Assembly (NCBI GenBank): GCA_050953365.1 | Contig: JBMNMN010000009.1 | Coordinates: 1-64,000 of the forward strand | Origin: UBA1426 sp050953365 | GTDB lineage: Bacteria > Bacillota > Clostridia > Peptostreptococcales > Anaerovoracaceae | Reading direction: 5' to 3' | DNA: 64,000 bases | Shown here: piece after piece, positions 22,214 through 31,755 of the stretch | Layout of the letters: each line of letters starts with the position of its first letter | Position numbering within the stretch: the first letter of the stretch is position 1 | Made by a program: the position numbers and the translations under genes | Notes under the pieces: model-generated | Databases searched by the model: none | What the model was told of the DNA's origin: nothing | What the model saw: the letters and a program-made list of their open reading frames with translations, nothing else

Positions 22214-22247
22214 CTGCCCAAGCAATAGTACATCCAACAAATCCAAC

Positions 22248-22271
22248 AGGGGACGCAAATGCGTCCCCTTT
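22248..22271. repeat. Left target duplication of IS copy 2 (terminator hairpin)
   Basis: AGGGGACGCAAATGCGTCCC followed by CTTT: the stem GGGGACGCA / TGCGTCCCC with T residues. The same 24 bases recur directly after the element's right end (23878-23901). It is the natural terminator position for nhaC. Confidence 0.88.
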
Positions 22272-23875
22272 CAGACTGTAGACAAAGTCGCAGAAAGACA
22301 ACAGATTCTTCTGCGGCTTTTCTTATGTAAACAATCCTCAAAGATATTGGAATTTGAACATCTAAAGGCATTTTTATGATATAATTAAATCATAGCGAGG
22401 TGACGACGAATGATGATAAAAAATGCCGGAAATCAAAGAAATCAGATCCAGTTTGTTTCAGCAGACAGTCTTGTTCCTGAAAATCATCTCCTGCGTGACA
22501 TTGATAGGGCGATTGATTTTTCCTTTATCTACGAACTCGTACAGGACAAGTATTCCCAAGATCAGGGAAGGCCAAGTCTGGATCCTGTCATGCTGATCAA
22601 AATCCCCCTTCTTCAATATCTCTATGGCATACCCAGCATGAGACAGACGATTCGGGAAATCGAAGTAAATGTTGCTTACCGTTGGTTTTTAGGGTTAGAC
22701 CTCACATCTTCCGTACCTCACTTCAGTACCTTCGGAAAGAACTACACCCGTCGCTTTAAGGGAACAGATTTGTTTGAGCAAATCTTCGAGAAGATTCTGG
22801 AGGAATGCTTTCTGCATGACATGATCGATCCTTCTGTGATTTTCGTGGATGCGACGCATATCAAGGCAAATGCCAATAAGAAAAAATCCATTAAGACAAT
22901 GGTAAAGGTTCAAGCAATGGATTATGAATCGAAACTTCTTAGAGAAATTAATGAGGATAGGCAGGCGCATGGAAAAAAGCCATTTAAGGATCGGGATAAT
23001 GACGAGGATCCCCCAACCAAGGAAGTGCAGCAGAGCACTTCAGACCCTGAAAGTGGTTTGTTTCACAAAGGAGAGCACAAGAAGGATTTTGCTTATGTCA
23101 CCCAGACAGCTTGTGATCAGAATGGCTGGGTGCTAGGATACACGATTCATCCCGGGAATGAGCATGATAGCAGAACCTTTTCTGCAATCTACGAAAGACT
23201 GAAAAAGTATGATCCGACATTAATGGTGTTGGATGCAGGCTACAAGACACCTGCCATTGCCAAGACACTACTCGATAATGGAATCAAGCCGATTTATCCA
23301 TATCGCAGGCCTATGACGAAAAAAGGGTTCTTCAAGAAATATGAATACGTCTATGATGAATACTTCGACTGTTATCTGTGCCCCAACCATCAAGTCCTTC
23401 GTTATTCCACCACGAACCGGGAAGGATACCGAGAATACAAAAGCAATCCTGCCATTTGTGCAAACTGTCCTTATCTATCCCAATGCACAGAGAGTAAAAA
23501 CCACCAAAAAACAGTCACGAGACATATTTGGGAACCGTACCTTGAAATCTGCGAAGAGATTCGACATACCGTCGGGATGAAGGAATGGTATGAGAAACGC
23601 AAAGAGAGCATTGAACGAATCTTTGGAACGGCCAAGGAGTTTCATGGAATGCGGTACACCAGGTACAATGGCAAAGCCCTGATGGAGATGAAAGTCGGGC
23701 TTACCTTTGCATGTATGAATCTTAAGAAACTAGCCAAGATGAAAAGAAGGAAAGGTCTATTAGACCCTGTTGACACTTCTTTTTTATTAAATCTCCTCGG
23801 GGATTTGATTCGATTTCTGAAAATGAAAAGCGTCTCAGAAGTTCTTGTTTTCTGAGACGCTTTGTCTACAGTCTG
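22272..23875 (+). mobile_element. IS1182-family insertion sequence, copy 2 (intact, 1604 bp)
   Basis: The ends are perfect 16-bp inverted repeats CAGACTGTAGACAAAG and CTTTGTCTACAGTCTG. Just inside the left end is a terminator-like hairpin (GTCGCAGAA / TTCTGCGGC then CTTTTC), and inside the right end another (CGTCTCAGAA / TTCTGAGACG). The first should stop outside transcription from entering the transposase gene, the second ends its mRNA. A TATAAT lies at 22380-22385, upstream of the transposase. The length equals copy 3, and the compared ends and protein are identical. Confidence 0.95.
22410..23855 (+). CDS. IS1182-family transposase (copy 2)
   Basis: This 481-residue DDE transposase has an N-terminal DUF772-like domain (VPENHLLRDIDRAIDFSFI, GRPSLDPVMLIKIPLLQYLYG). 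The catalytic acids lie in FVDATHIKAN (about residue 146), LDAGYKTPAI (about 275) and SIERIFGTAK (about 400). Between the last two is a cysteine-rich insertion (CYLCPNH, CANCPYLSQC). GAGGTGACG precedes the ATG. The protein is identical to copy 3 and to the first 332 residues of copy 1, pointing to recent spread within the genome. Confidence 0.95.
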   Translation: MMIKNAGNQRNQIQFVSADSLVPENHLLRDIDRAIDFSFIYELVQDKYSQDQGRPSLDPVMLIKIPLLQYLYGIPSMRQTIREIEVNVAYRWFLGLDLTSSVPHFSTFGKNYTRRFKGTDLFEQIFEKILEECFLHDMIDPSVIFVDATHIKANANKKKSIKTMVKVQAMDYESKLLREINEDRQAHGKKPFKDRDNDEDPPTKEVQQSTSDPESGLFHKGEHKKDFAYVTQTACDQNGWVLGYTIHPGNEHDSRTFSAIYERLKKYDPTLMVLDAGYKTPAIAKTLLDNGIKPIYPYRRPMTKKGFFKKYEYVYDEYFDCYLCPNHQVLRYSTTNREGYREYKSNPAICANCPYLSQCTESKNHQKTVTRHIWEPYLEICEEIRHTVGMKEWYEKRKESIERIFGTAKEFHGMRYTRYNGKALMEMKVGLTFACMNLKKLAKMKRRKGLLDPVDTSFLLNLLGDLIRFLKMKSVSEVLVF

Positions 23876-23902
23876 AAAGGGGACGCAAATGCGTCCCCTT
23901 TT
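23876..23902. terminator. Right target duplication of IS copy 2, a bidirectional terminator hairpin
   Basis: AAAGGGGACGCAAATGCGTC continuing CCCTTTT: stem GGGGACGCA / TGCGTCCCC with A/T flanks on both sides. It is identical over 24 bases to the sequence left of the element. It lies 17 bases after the stop of the convergent addA and can terminate both directions. Confidence 0.85.
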
Positions 23903-23918
23903 CACATCTTTCCGATTA

Positions 23919-26900
23919 TTAGAGTTTAACAGCCTCATCGATGGCAAAGAGATAAAGATACGTTTCGGCCACCCTAACTCCACGGATCTGTTCAAGCGCC
24001 TGCCTGTAAAGTTCAAGCTGCGGCCGGTAGGTCTCCTTCAACGCGGCGATACTCTCGGGTTTATCTGTTACAAAGTCCGATTTGAAATCAATTAGCGTAT
24101 ATTTTTCCCCTTCCGCAAAGTAACAATCGATGATTCCCTGCACGATAATCTCCTCGCCGTCCTTCTCCATAAGCAGATTAAATGCCTCCTCCCGGTAGAC
24201 CCGGTCTGCCTTTTGCAGCCTCCGCCCCAGGGGCGATTCCAGGAAATGAAGAATTTTCGTAAGATCCACAGATCGAATCTCTTCCGCAGTTAAAATCTCT
24301 TTGTGTACCAGATCCTCAACAAATTCGGCAATCCGCTCCCTATTCCAATCGACTTGTAAAGGTATTTTCTCCATGATGGCATGATAAACCGTACCTCTTA
24401 GAGCGCCTTTTGAAGCTGCTTCCGTTCCGATTGCCCGCCGCTCCGGTTTTTCGCCCTCACGGCTCAGTTCCGATACGGTATATTTCGATTTATTTTTCAG
24501 AGCAGTGGGATAGCCGTAACTCCAGTTGAGACGCCGGGCCACCATGCCGTACAGCGAGTCTTCCACAATAAAGCCCTGATCTATAGCTTTCTTAAGCATT
24601 TGCTCCGAATTCGGCCGCTGCTTTTTTTCTACAGATATGACCCCTCTGTTGTGAATCTTGATCATAATCTCTTGATAGTCGCTTAATGCAGGCAACAAAA
24701 GATCCAAGTAGCTTCTTGCCTTGACCGGGGTCTTCGGTCCCTGGCTCCGGGCCCTCTTCATCGCGCTTTCTGCATCATTTATCGCACCGAGGAGAACCAA
24801 TTTATCCATAGGACGGGTAAGAGCAACGTAGAGTATTCGAATTTCTTCCGCCATCTCCTCCCGGCTCAGCCTGGCTTCTATAATATTTTGAAGGAGAGTC
24901 TTTCTGTAGCAGCATCGTTCTTTATCCACCTGCCTTAAAGCTACGCCTAATTGCTTATGAAAGCTTGCGACACCACCTTTTTCCCTGTGAAAGCCCCTGC
25001 CCAGGCCCCCTACCAGAACAAAAGGAAATTCCAGCCCCTTACTCTTATGTACGGTCATGATTCGGACTACATCATCGTTTTCTCCCAGGAGCTTGGTAGG
25101 AGCAGAAGCGATTTTTCCCTTCCTGACCGCATCAATATAATTGATGAACCCAAACAGGCCTTTGCCTGAACTGTTTTCATAGGCAGATCCTCGATCCACA
25201 AGGGCTCTGAGGTTTCCCTGGCGCTGGTTTCCTCCCGGAAGCGCCCCCACATAGCTGTAATATCCCGTCTCCCGGATTAACTCCCAGAGAAAGTCCGGCA
25301 AAGGAAGCACTTTTGCTTTTTGCTTCCATTTAGCAATTAAGGACAGAGATCTCTCGCAGCGTTCCTTCAGTTCCCTTCTCTCTCCCTGCCCGCTGTAGTA
25401 AAGCAGGGCGTCGAAGTAGGAACCCGTTTTATAAGCCACCCTTATTTCTGCCAGTTCCGCGACGGAAAATCCGAAAATAGGAGAACGCAGCACACTAAGG
25501 AGAGGTACGTCCTGCCTTCGATTGTCAATAACCTTGAGCAGGTTCAGGAAAACGGAAATCTCCAAAGTATCGAAATAACCGTCCCCCGTATCCATATAAG
25601 CGGGGATCCCTTCCCTTTCAAGAGCCTCGCAATATATTTCCGCAATGCCCGCCGCGCTTCGGAGCAGAATTACCATATCTCTGTTTCCCAATAAGCGCTG
25701 CTGTTTGGTTTTTTCATCATAATAAGGCAGGCCAATATTCTGCTTTATAAGAGTTGCGGCTACGTAAGCCTCCAGCTCCGCCTTTTTCATTTCCACGATC
25801 TCTTCATCCAGTGTTTCATCCTCTATCTGTCGATCCTCCACCAGATGAAGCTCCGCCTTATGTTCCAGAGATCCCTCGTAGCTTACTCCTTTATACAGCG
25901 CCGCGGCTTCGTCATAATCGATACCGGCGCTTCTCCGATTCATAATCCGGCCAAACACATGGTTGGCCAATTGAATAATTGGCTCCTTGCTTCGGAAGTT
26001 GCGGTTTAAATCCAATTTTATGGCATAAGGGTCTGCGCCCCGGCGAAATCGTTCATATTTATTGATAAAAATTTCAGGCTCAGCAAGGCGAAATTTATAA
26101 ATGCTCTGCTTGACATCTCCTACCATGAAGACGTTATCTCTCTGTCGGATCCTCTCAATGATGGCTTCCTGTACCAGGTTGCTGTCCTGGTACTCGTCAA
26201 TAAAGATATATTTGAATTTGTTTCGATATTCCGATGCAGCCGCTTCATCAGAGAGAATTTTAAGCGCAAAATGTTCGATATCGGAGAAATCCAGCAGCCC
26301 CTTCTTTTTCTTTTGCTGTCTGTAGAGGGCATCGAATTCCAAGACCAGTCCCCTGAGAATCAATGCTGCCTGATACGTCTGATTTATCTCTGTAATATAT
26401 TCGCTAAAAGGTTTGGAAAAATAGCGGGCTATGAGCTTTTTGATGCTGTCTTTAGCCCTGTTGCGGAGGAAAGTAATATCCTCCCGGATATCCGCATAAG
26501 CCGCCTTATCTTCTCCCGATGGGTTAAATCTTTGAAATGTTGCATTCTTCAGCAGGCACACTCCGCTATCAAAATCTTCTTTGAGGCGATCCAGAATTTC
26601 TTCTGCCATATCCAGATCTGCCTTCGCCTTTGGTTCTAAGCTTGCAAGGCCCGATTCCTCCACCGCCTGCAGCACGCTCATACAATCGGATCTTACTGAT
26701 TCCAACTCTTCATAAATATCCGCAAGCATTTCCTGAAACAGCTCACTTTCACGGAATGTCTGCTCATCCCAGGCTAGGACCTCTATTTTTCGCTCCAGCC
26801 AGCCAAAGGGATCGGGCAGGCTTTGTAAAAAACTATGAAGATTAAGAATCAGCGACTTGACCGCCTCTTCATTTTTGCTGCCGGCATAAAGCCTTAAGAA

Positions 26901-27320
26901 AAGCAGGAAATCCTCATCCCGTCTCTGAAAACAGTCATGGAACAGTTGCTCCATAGCCTGGTTTTGCAGCAAAATCCTCTGGGCTTCATCACAGATCTTA
27001 AAGCCCGGCTCCAGGTCGATGAGATGAAAATATCTGCGGATCACGTCCAGAGAAAAGGCATGGAAGGTGCTGATATGCGCTTTGTGTATTTTGTTCATCT
27101 GCTCCGGGATAGCGGAGACGATTTTTTCACGCATTTCCGATGCGGCCGCGTTTGTAAAAGTCACTACCAGCAGCTGGTCAACGGACAGTCCGTCCTTTTG
27201 GATGATCTGTTTGATGCGCTCCACAAGTACGGCGGTCTTGCCGGATCCCGCCGCCGCTGAAACCAAAATGCTTTTATCCCTGATTTCAATGGCCTTTTTC
27301 TGTTCTTCTGTCCAGTTCAT
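23919..27320 (-). CDS. addA: ATP-dependent helicase/nuclease subunit A
   Basis: This 1133-residue UvrD-type superfamily 1 helicase carries a C-terminal PD-(D/E)XK nuclease. Walker A is LVSAAAGSGKTAVLVER near the N-terminus; FIDEYQDSN is motif II (about residue 395); IMTVHKSKGLEFPFVLV is the late helicase motif. The nuclease core is IIVQGIIDCYFAEGE...LIDFKSDFV near residue 1060-1085. AddA works with AddB in end resection and recombinational repair. It is somewhat short for the family, and no addB is next to it: the upstream neighbour gpmI is divergent. Confidence 0.93.
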   Translation of the reverse strand: MNWTEEQKKAIEIRDKSILVSAAAGSGKTAVLVERIKQIIQKDGLSVDQLLVVTFTNAAASEMREKIVSAIPEQMNKIHKAHISTFHAFSLDVIRRYFHLIDLEPGFKICDEAQRILLQNQAMEQLFHDCFQRRDEDFLLFLRLYAGSKNEEAVKSLILNLHSFLQSLPDPFGWLERKIEVLAWDEQTFRESELFQEMLADIYEELESVRSDCMSVLQAVEESGLASLEPKAKADLDMAEEILDRLKEDFDSGVCLLKNATFQRFNPSGEDKAAYADIREDITFLRNRAKDSIKKLIARYFSKPFSEYITEINQTYQAALILRGLVLEFDALYRQQKKKKGLLDFSDIEHFALKILSDEAAASEYRNKFKYIFIDEYQDSNLVQEAIIERIRQRDNVFMVGDVKQSIYKFRLAEPEIFINKYERFRRGADPYAIKLDLNRNFRSKEPIIQLANHVFGRIMNRRSAGIDYDEAAALYKGVSYEGSLEHKAELHLVEDRQIEDETLDEEIVEMKKAELEAYVAATLIKQNIGLPYYDEKTKQQRLLGNRDMVILLRSAAGIAEIYCEALEREGIPAYMDTGDGYFDTLEISVFLNLLKVIDNRRQDVPLLSVLRSPIFGFSVAELAEIRVAYKTGSYFDALLYYSGQGERRELKERCERSLSLIAKWKQKAKVLPLPDFLWELIRETGYYSYVGALPGGNQRQGNLRALVDRGSAYENSSGKGLFGFINYIDAVRKGKIASAPTKLLGENDDVVRIMTVHKSKGLEFPFVLVGGLGRGFHREKGGVASFHKQLGVALRQVDKERCCYRKTLLQNIIEARLSREEMAEEIRILYVALTRPMDKLVLLGAINDAESAMKRARSQGPKTPVKARSYLDLLLPALSDYQEIMIKIHNRGVISVEKKQRPNSEQMLKKAIDQGFIVEDSLYGMVARRLNWSYGYPTALKNKSKYTVSELSREGEKPERRAIGTEAASKGALRGTVYHAIMEKIPLQVDWNRERIAEFVEDLVHKEILTAEEIRSVDLTKILHFLESPLGRRLQKADRVYREEAFNLLMEKDGEEIIVQGIIDCYFAEGEKYTLIDFKSDFVTDKPESIAALKETYRPQLELYRQALEQIRGVRVAETYLYLFAIDEAVKL

Positions 27321-27484
27321 CTTTCCTCCCGTTAAATCCCTTCCCCGGGACTATCTGTTTTTGATTATAACATAAAAGGAAGCGGCTGCCGCGGCTTGCT
27401 TTACAACTTTTTGTTTGCCGGTCGTCTGATTCTTCCGGATTTTGGGTATAAGTGTTGAAGAAAGCATATGATTTTACGGCGTTT

Positions 27485-27495
27485 TTTGCTATAAT
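27485..27495 (+). promoter_or_regulatory. Probable gpmI promoter (extended -10)
   Basis: TTGCTATAAT contains TGnTATAAT ending at 27495, an extended -10 without a clear -35 at 17 bases. It lies about 57 bases before the gpmI start. Confidence 0.5.
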
Positions 27496-27552
27496 CAGAG
27501 GGTATGCGAACCGAACGGAACAAATAAATGAACGCCATAGGAGACAGAAAAA

Positions 27553-29079
27553 ATGAACACTATGTTGATGATATTAGACGGATTTGGAAAGAGTACGGAC
27601 CACACTTGCGTAGATGCCATCAAACTGGCATCCACGCCGAATCTGAACCGGCTCTTTGCCACCTATCCGAATACTACTATTGCCGCCTCGGGTCTGGCCG
27701 TCGGACTACCTGAGGGACAGATGGGAAACTCGGAAGTGGGCCACCTGAACATTGGGGCAGGACGGATCGTTTATCAGGAGCTGACCCGCATCTCAAAAGA
27801 GATTGATGAAGGCGCTTTCTATGATAACAGCGAGTTAAATGCTGCTGTAGAACACGTCCTTGCAAGGGGCTCCTCCCTCCACTTGATGGGACTCCTGTCG
27901 GACGGGGGCGTCCACAGCCACATTTGTCATCTCTTCGCCCTGTTGAAATTAGCAAAGAAAAAAGGATTGCGGCGCGTATACATTCATGCGTTTTTGGACG
28001 GTAGGGACGTCCCTCCCCGCAGCGCCCAAATCTATTTGGACCAACTGGAAGCTTTCATTAAGCAAGAGGGAATCGGCAGAATTGCATCCATAGCCGGAAG
28101 ATATTATGCCATGGACAGGGACAGGCGTTGGGAAAGGACACAGCTGGCTTATGATGCATTGACGAAGGGTACCGGCAGATTCGCCGGTTCTGCTTCGGAA
28201 GCTATAAACCTTGCCTACGAGGCGGGAGAAAACGACGAGTTTGTAAAACCTACCATTATTCTGGAAGGCAACTCCCCTGTTTCGACGATACAGGATAACG
28301 ATTCGATAATTTTTTTCAACTTCAGACCGGACCGGGCAAGGCAGCTTACCCGCTGCTTTACAGACGATGGGTTTAACGGCTTTGAAAGAGCAAAGAGACC
28401 CTCCGGACTGTGTTATGTATGCATGACCCAGTACGATGCGGAGATGCCCAATGTCTTAGTGGCTTTCCCTCCCCAATCTCTCAGAAACACCTTCGGGGAA
28501 TACATCTCCAAATTGGGATTGCGGCAGCTCCGGATTGCCGAGACAGAAAAATATGCTCATGTAACCTTTTTCTTTAACGGAGGCGTTGAAGCGCCCAACA
28601 GAGGAGAGGACAGGCTTCTCATTCCTTCTCCGAAAGTGGCTACCTACGACCTGAAACCGGAAATGAGCGCTTATGAAATAACAGACCGTGTAATCGAGCT
28701 CATTTATGAAAAAAAATACGACTTTATCATACTGAATTTTGCAAACCCCGATATGGTAGGGCATACGGGAAGTATCGAAGCCACCGTCAAAGCCATTGAA
28801 ACCCTGGATACATGCGTCCAGCGAATTGTTACGGCGCTGCAGCATTCGGGAGGTCAATTGATCCTTACCTCGGATCACGGCAATGCGGATTGCATGAAAA
28901 AAGCCGATAATACTGTGGTAACGGCCCATTCATCCAACCCGGTTCCTTTCCTTGTGATGGCAAACCGGCCTGTAGAGTTAAAACAAGGCGGTATCCTCGC
29001 CGATGTGATTCCCACCTTGTTAGATCTGGCCGGCGTTGAAAAACCCATGGAAATGACCGGTCAAAGCTTAATAAAATAG
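27553..29079 (+). CDS. gpmI: 2,3-bisphosphoglycerate-independent phosphoglycerate mutase
   Basis: This 508-residue metalloenzyme interconverts 3- and 2-phosphoglycerate in glycolysis. It has the alkaline phosphatase fold: LMILDGFG metal site at the N-terminus, catalytic serine in GQMGNSEVGHLNIGAGR, HAFLDGRDVPPRSA, and the late metal ligands LILTSDHGNADCM. The length is normal. It is a single gene, divergent from addA, with its own terminator. In this window only pfkA shares its pathway. Confidence 0.96.
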   Translation: MNTMLMILDGFGKSTDHTCVDAIKLASTPNLNRLFATYPNTTIAASGLAVGLPEGQMGNSEVGHLNIGAGRIVYQELTRISKEIDEGAFYDNSELNAAVEHVLARGSSLHLMGLLSDGGVHSHICHLFALLKLAKKKGLRRVYIHAFLDGRDVPPRSAQIYLDQLEAFIKQEGIGRIASIAGRYYAMDRDRRWERTQLAYDALTKGTGRFAGSASEAINLAYEAGENDEFVKPTIILEGNSPVSTIQDNDSIIFFNFRPDRARQLTRCFTDDGFNGFERAKRPSGLCYVCMTQYDAEMPNVLVAFPPQSLRNTFGEYISKLGLRQLRIAETEKYAHVTFFFNGGVEAPNRGEDRLLIPSPKVATYDLKPEMSAYEITDRVIELIYEKKYDFIILNFANPDMVGHTGSIEATVKAIETLDTCVQRIVTALQHSGGQLILTSDHGNADCMKKADNTVVTAHSSNPVPFLVMANRPVELKQGGILADVIPTLLDLAGVEKPMEMTGQSLIK

Positions 29080-29140
29080 ACATCTAACAGCTTGCCATAG
29101 TTACGGCCAACATGCCATTTGGTTTCTCTAAAAATGAAAA

Positions 29141-29187
29141 GCAACCGATTATGTCGTTATGTCTTTTATCGGTTGCCTTTTATTTTT
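29141..29187 (+). terminator. Terminator between gpmI and cobO
   Basis: Stem GCAACCGAT / ATCGGTTGC (29141-29149 and 29168-29176) followed by CTTTTATTTTT. An A-rich run before the stem makes it usable for the converging cobO operon on the minus strand as well. Confidence 0.8.
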
Positions 29188-29196
29188 AAAGCATCT

Positions 29197-29718
29197 TTAA
29201 TTTTCCACTCCCACTCTTGCCTGGACACCCGCATTGTAATAATGCTTGATCTCTCGCATTTCCGTTACCAGATCTGCCCGATCAATGATCTCCTGGGGGG
29301 CATACCGGCCGGTGAGAATAACCTCCGTTCCTTCCGGTTTCAGATCAAGGACCCGGAGTACTTCTTCCACCTCCAGCATATGAAAGAAAAGCGTGGTGTT
29401 GATCTCATCGAATACTACCATATCGTAGTCACCGGAAGCTAATACTTCCTTCATTCTTGCCAGACCTTTCTTTGCGTTTTCGATATCCTCCGGCGAAGGT
29501 TGTCCTTTAACAAAAGAAGGGGTGCCGAACTGCTCCATCTCCAACCTCTCAAAATATTGCGGAGCTTTCAGCTCGCTGTAATCCTGGCCCTTCATAAACT
29601 GACCGAAAAAAACGCGATTTCCCGCGCACAGACTTCTCAGCGTAATTCCCAGCGCCGCCGTTGTCTTGCCTTTTCCGTTCCCTGTATAAACCTGAATATA
29701 ACCTTTCTCAATCGCCAT
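29197..29718 (-). CDS. cobO: Cob(I)yrinic acid a,c-diamide adenosyltransferase
   Basis: This 173-residue P-loop protein of the CobA/CobO/BtuR family adenosylates the corrinoid cobalt in B12 synthesis or salvage. Walker A is YTGNGKGKTTAALG at residues 11-24; FGQFMKGQ, MVVFDEINTTLFF and EVILTGRYAPQEII are further signatures. It is the last gene of a three-gene minus-strand unit after the flavoprotein at 29753. No cobalamin riboswitch is seen nearby. Confidence 0.93.
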   Translation of the reverse strand: MAIEKGYIQVYTGNGKGKTTAALGITLRSLCAGNRVFFGQFMKGQDYSELKAPQYFERLEMEQFGTPSFVKGQPSPEDIENAKKGLARMKEVLASGDYDMVVFDEINTTLFFHMLEVEEVLRVLDLKPEGTEVILTGRYAPQEIIDRADLVTEMREIKHYYNAGVQARVGVEN

Positions 29719-29752
29719 ATCTGTATCCTTTCCTTTCTATCATCACGCTTTT

Positions 29753-31006
29753 TTATTCTCCATCCGCCAGGGATGAAACAAGAGCCGCATGCTTTCCTGC
29801 CGAAAAACCGGAGCTCCACGCCCATTGCAGATTCCATCCGCCGCATTTTCCGTCGATATCCAGTAACTCTCCCGCAAAGAACAGACAGGGAACCAATTTG
29901 GATTCCAAGGTTTCTCCCTGAACCTCTTCTCCTTTCACACCCCCCACCGTCACCTGGGCTTCTATCCAGCCTTTTGTCCCTTTTACCGCCACCTCCCGGC
30001 ATTTTAGAAGGCGAGACAGTAAAAGGAGCTGTGTCTCATCCACTTGACATACCGATGAATCGGCATCTATGCCTGCAAGCTCCAGGTATAAGGAGATCAA
30101 CTTATTATGAAGCATACCTGTAAGCAGGCTCTTGGCGGGACGGTTTGCAAATTTTTCCTTCCTGTACTCAAGAAGCTTTCGTAACCTGTCCGAGGAAAAC
30201 TCGGGAAACAGATCAATCTGAACACGAAAAACAGCCGGATCCTCTCCCAGAAGTCGACTTAAATCGAAAATACAGATTCCCGAAAGGCCGTCCTCAGTAA
30301 ACTGGATTTCTCCTTCCTCCCGCGTCACAAGCTCTTGCCCTTTTACAAGGCTTACGGCGCCTTTGGCTCTAACCCCTTTTAGTCTGTCGGTAACGCCGCT
30401 TTCAGTAACAATCTGTACCAAAGCCGGAAGAGGACGCTCCAAAGTATGTCCGAAGCTTTTTGCAAAGCCATAGCCGTCTCCCGTAGAACCATATCGATGC
30501 CCTGCTTTACCTCCGGTTGCAATAATCAGGCTTTTAGCCTGAGTAAAACCGCCGTCGTATTCCACAATAAACCTATTATCCGCTTTTGTTACCCGGGTTA
30601 CTTCCGTATCTAAACGGACGACAACCCCATTTTCCTTCAAGGCTTCACTGAAGGCATCCGTAACGGCGGCAGCCTGTTCAGAGTAAGGGTAAAGCCTGCC
30701 GCCGCTCTCTTCTCTTGCCAGGATTCCCAATTCCTCAAACAGCGCTTCCGTTTCTTTCGGGCTAAGATGACCAAAGGCATGAAGGACTAAAGAAAGGTCT
30801 TTCCCTCCATAATCCTGCCATTTGCATGCACGATTTGAAAAGTTGCATCGGCCGTTTCCCGTGGCGGAGAGCTTTTTTCCCAGCACCGGGTTTTTCTCCA
30901 GCAGAACCACCTCTCCCCCGGGCAGAATGCGTGAAGCGGAAAGAGCTGCCATCATTCCGGCAGCCCCTCCTCCGATAATTGCAACCTTAAATATCTGTTC
31001 CTTCAT
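29753..31006 (-). CDS. HI0933/BaiN-like NAD(P)/FAD-dependent oxidoreductase
   Basis: The frame is open to 31060, but GGAAGG seven bases before the ATG at 31006 fixes the start (MKEQIFKVAIIGGGAAG), giving about 417 residues. The N-terminus is a Rossmann FAD-binding motif, followed by LLEKNPVLGKKLSATGNGRCNFSN, typical of this flavoprotein family; GGWNLQWAWSSGFSAGKHA near the end completes the FAD site. Family members include YhiN and the bile-acid enzyme BaiN; the substrate here is unknown. It overlaps the preceding membrane gene by 20 bases. Confidence 0.88.
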   Translation of the reverse strand: MKEQIFKVAIIGGGAAGMMAALSASRILPGGEVVLLEKNPVLGKKLSATGNGRCNFSNRACKWQDYGGKDLSLVLHAFGHLSPKETEALFEELGILAREESGGRLYPYSEQAAAVTDAFSEALKENGVVVRLDTEVTRVTKADNRFIVEYDGGFTQAKSLIIATGGKAGHRYGSTGDGYGFAKSFGHTLERPLPALVQIVTESGVTDRLKGVRAKGAVSLVKGQELVTREEGEIQFTEDGLSGICIFDLSRLLGEDPAVFRVQIDLFPEFSSDRLRKLLEYRKEKFANRPAKSLLTGMLHNKLISLYLELAGIDADSSVCQVDETQLLLLSRLLKCREVAVKGTKGWIEAQVTVGGVKGEEVQGETLESKLVPCLFFAGELLDIDGKCGGWNLQWAWSSGFSAGKHAALVSSLADGE

Positions 31007-31565
31007 GGCTATGCCTTCCGATTTTCTGTCCTTTTTCTTTCGCGCATTGCCTCGACTCATATTTTAAAAAGATTCCGCCCGCAACGCAATTTACTCCCTG
31101 CAAGATAAAAATGACGCCTATCATAATAACGAGAGCCAGACCCGCAAGAAGAGGATTGAAGAAGCTGTAAATACCTGTCAACAGACTGAGTATTCCGGGC
31201 GCAAACGTCCAATACCAACCGGCTATCTCATTCTTATACATGACCATAGAAGCCGTGATGCGCAATACGCCGGAAAACTGGATCCACATGCCGAAAAACA
31301 ATACAACCATGCCATCGGTAAGAATCGTATTGGATAATATTACACCGGCAAAGATCGCAGTCAGCAGACCGTCTGCAAACTGCCATGGAACATAAGGATT
31401 ATGCTTCCGAAAAACAACGTATGCGAACAGATTGCTCAAACCGGAGATCATCATTGCAATTCCCAGAACAAAGGCTATGGAAATAAACGGCGCGCCGGGA
31501 TGCGCAAAACACCAAATCCCCGTTCCGATCAAAAATATGCCTGAAAAAATTGTTACGATTCGCAT
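30987..31565 (-). CDS. HdeD/DUF308-family membrane protein
   Basis: The start is the ATG at 31565 (MRIVTIFSGIFLIGTGIWCF) after a perfect AGGAGGT; the longer open frame to 31679 has no support. About 192 residues with six hydrophobic helices in three repeats, as in HdeD-type proteins. HdeD is linked to acid resistance in E. coli; in Firmicutes the role is unknown. It is the first gene of the unit with the flavoprotein and cobO. The C-terminus is basic. Confidence 0.8.
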   Translation of the reverse strand: MRIVTIFSGIFLIGTGIWCFAHPGAPFISIAFVLGIAMMISGLSNLFAYVVFRKHNPYVPWQFADGLLTAIFAGVILSNTILTDGMVVLFFGMWIQFSGVLRITASMVMYKNEIAGWYWTFAPGILSLLTGIYSFFNPLLAGLALVIMIGVIFILQGVNCVAGGIFLKYESRQCAKEKGQKIGRHSHEGTDI

Positions 31566-31755
31566 GTAGACCTCCTGTTGTTTAACTCTTCTAATTATAT
31601 AACCGCCGGGTCCCATCGTCAACCGACCAAGGGATCCGGCGTCATGCACTCGTCCTATCGCCACAGGAAGTGATGGCATTATTGCGTCGGTTCATGTATA
31701 CTAATAGTGATAGGGAATTCCGAAGCAACATCTAAATCGGGGGGGGATTTACTAA

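Noticed and set aside
29719..29752. Cobalamin riboswitch before cobO
   Set aside because: Only 34 bases separate cobO from the gene before it, and no B12-box is seen there.
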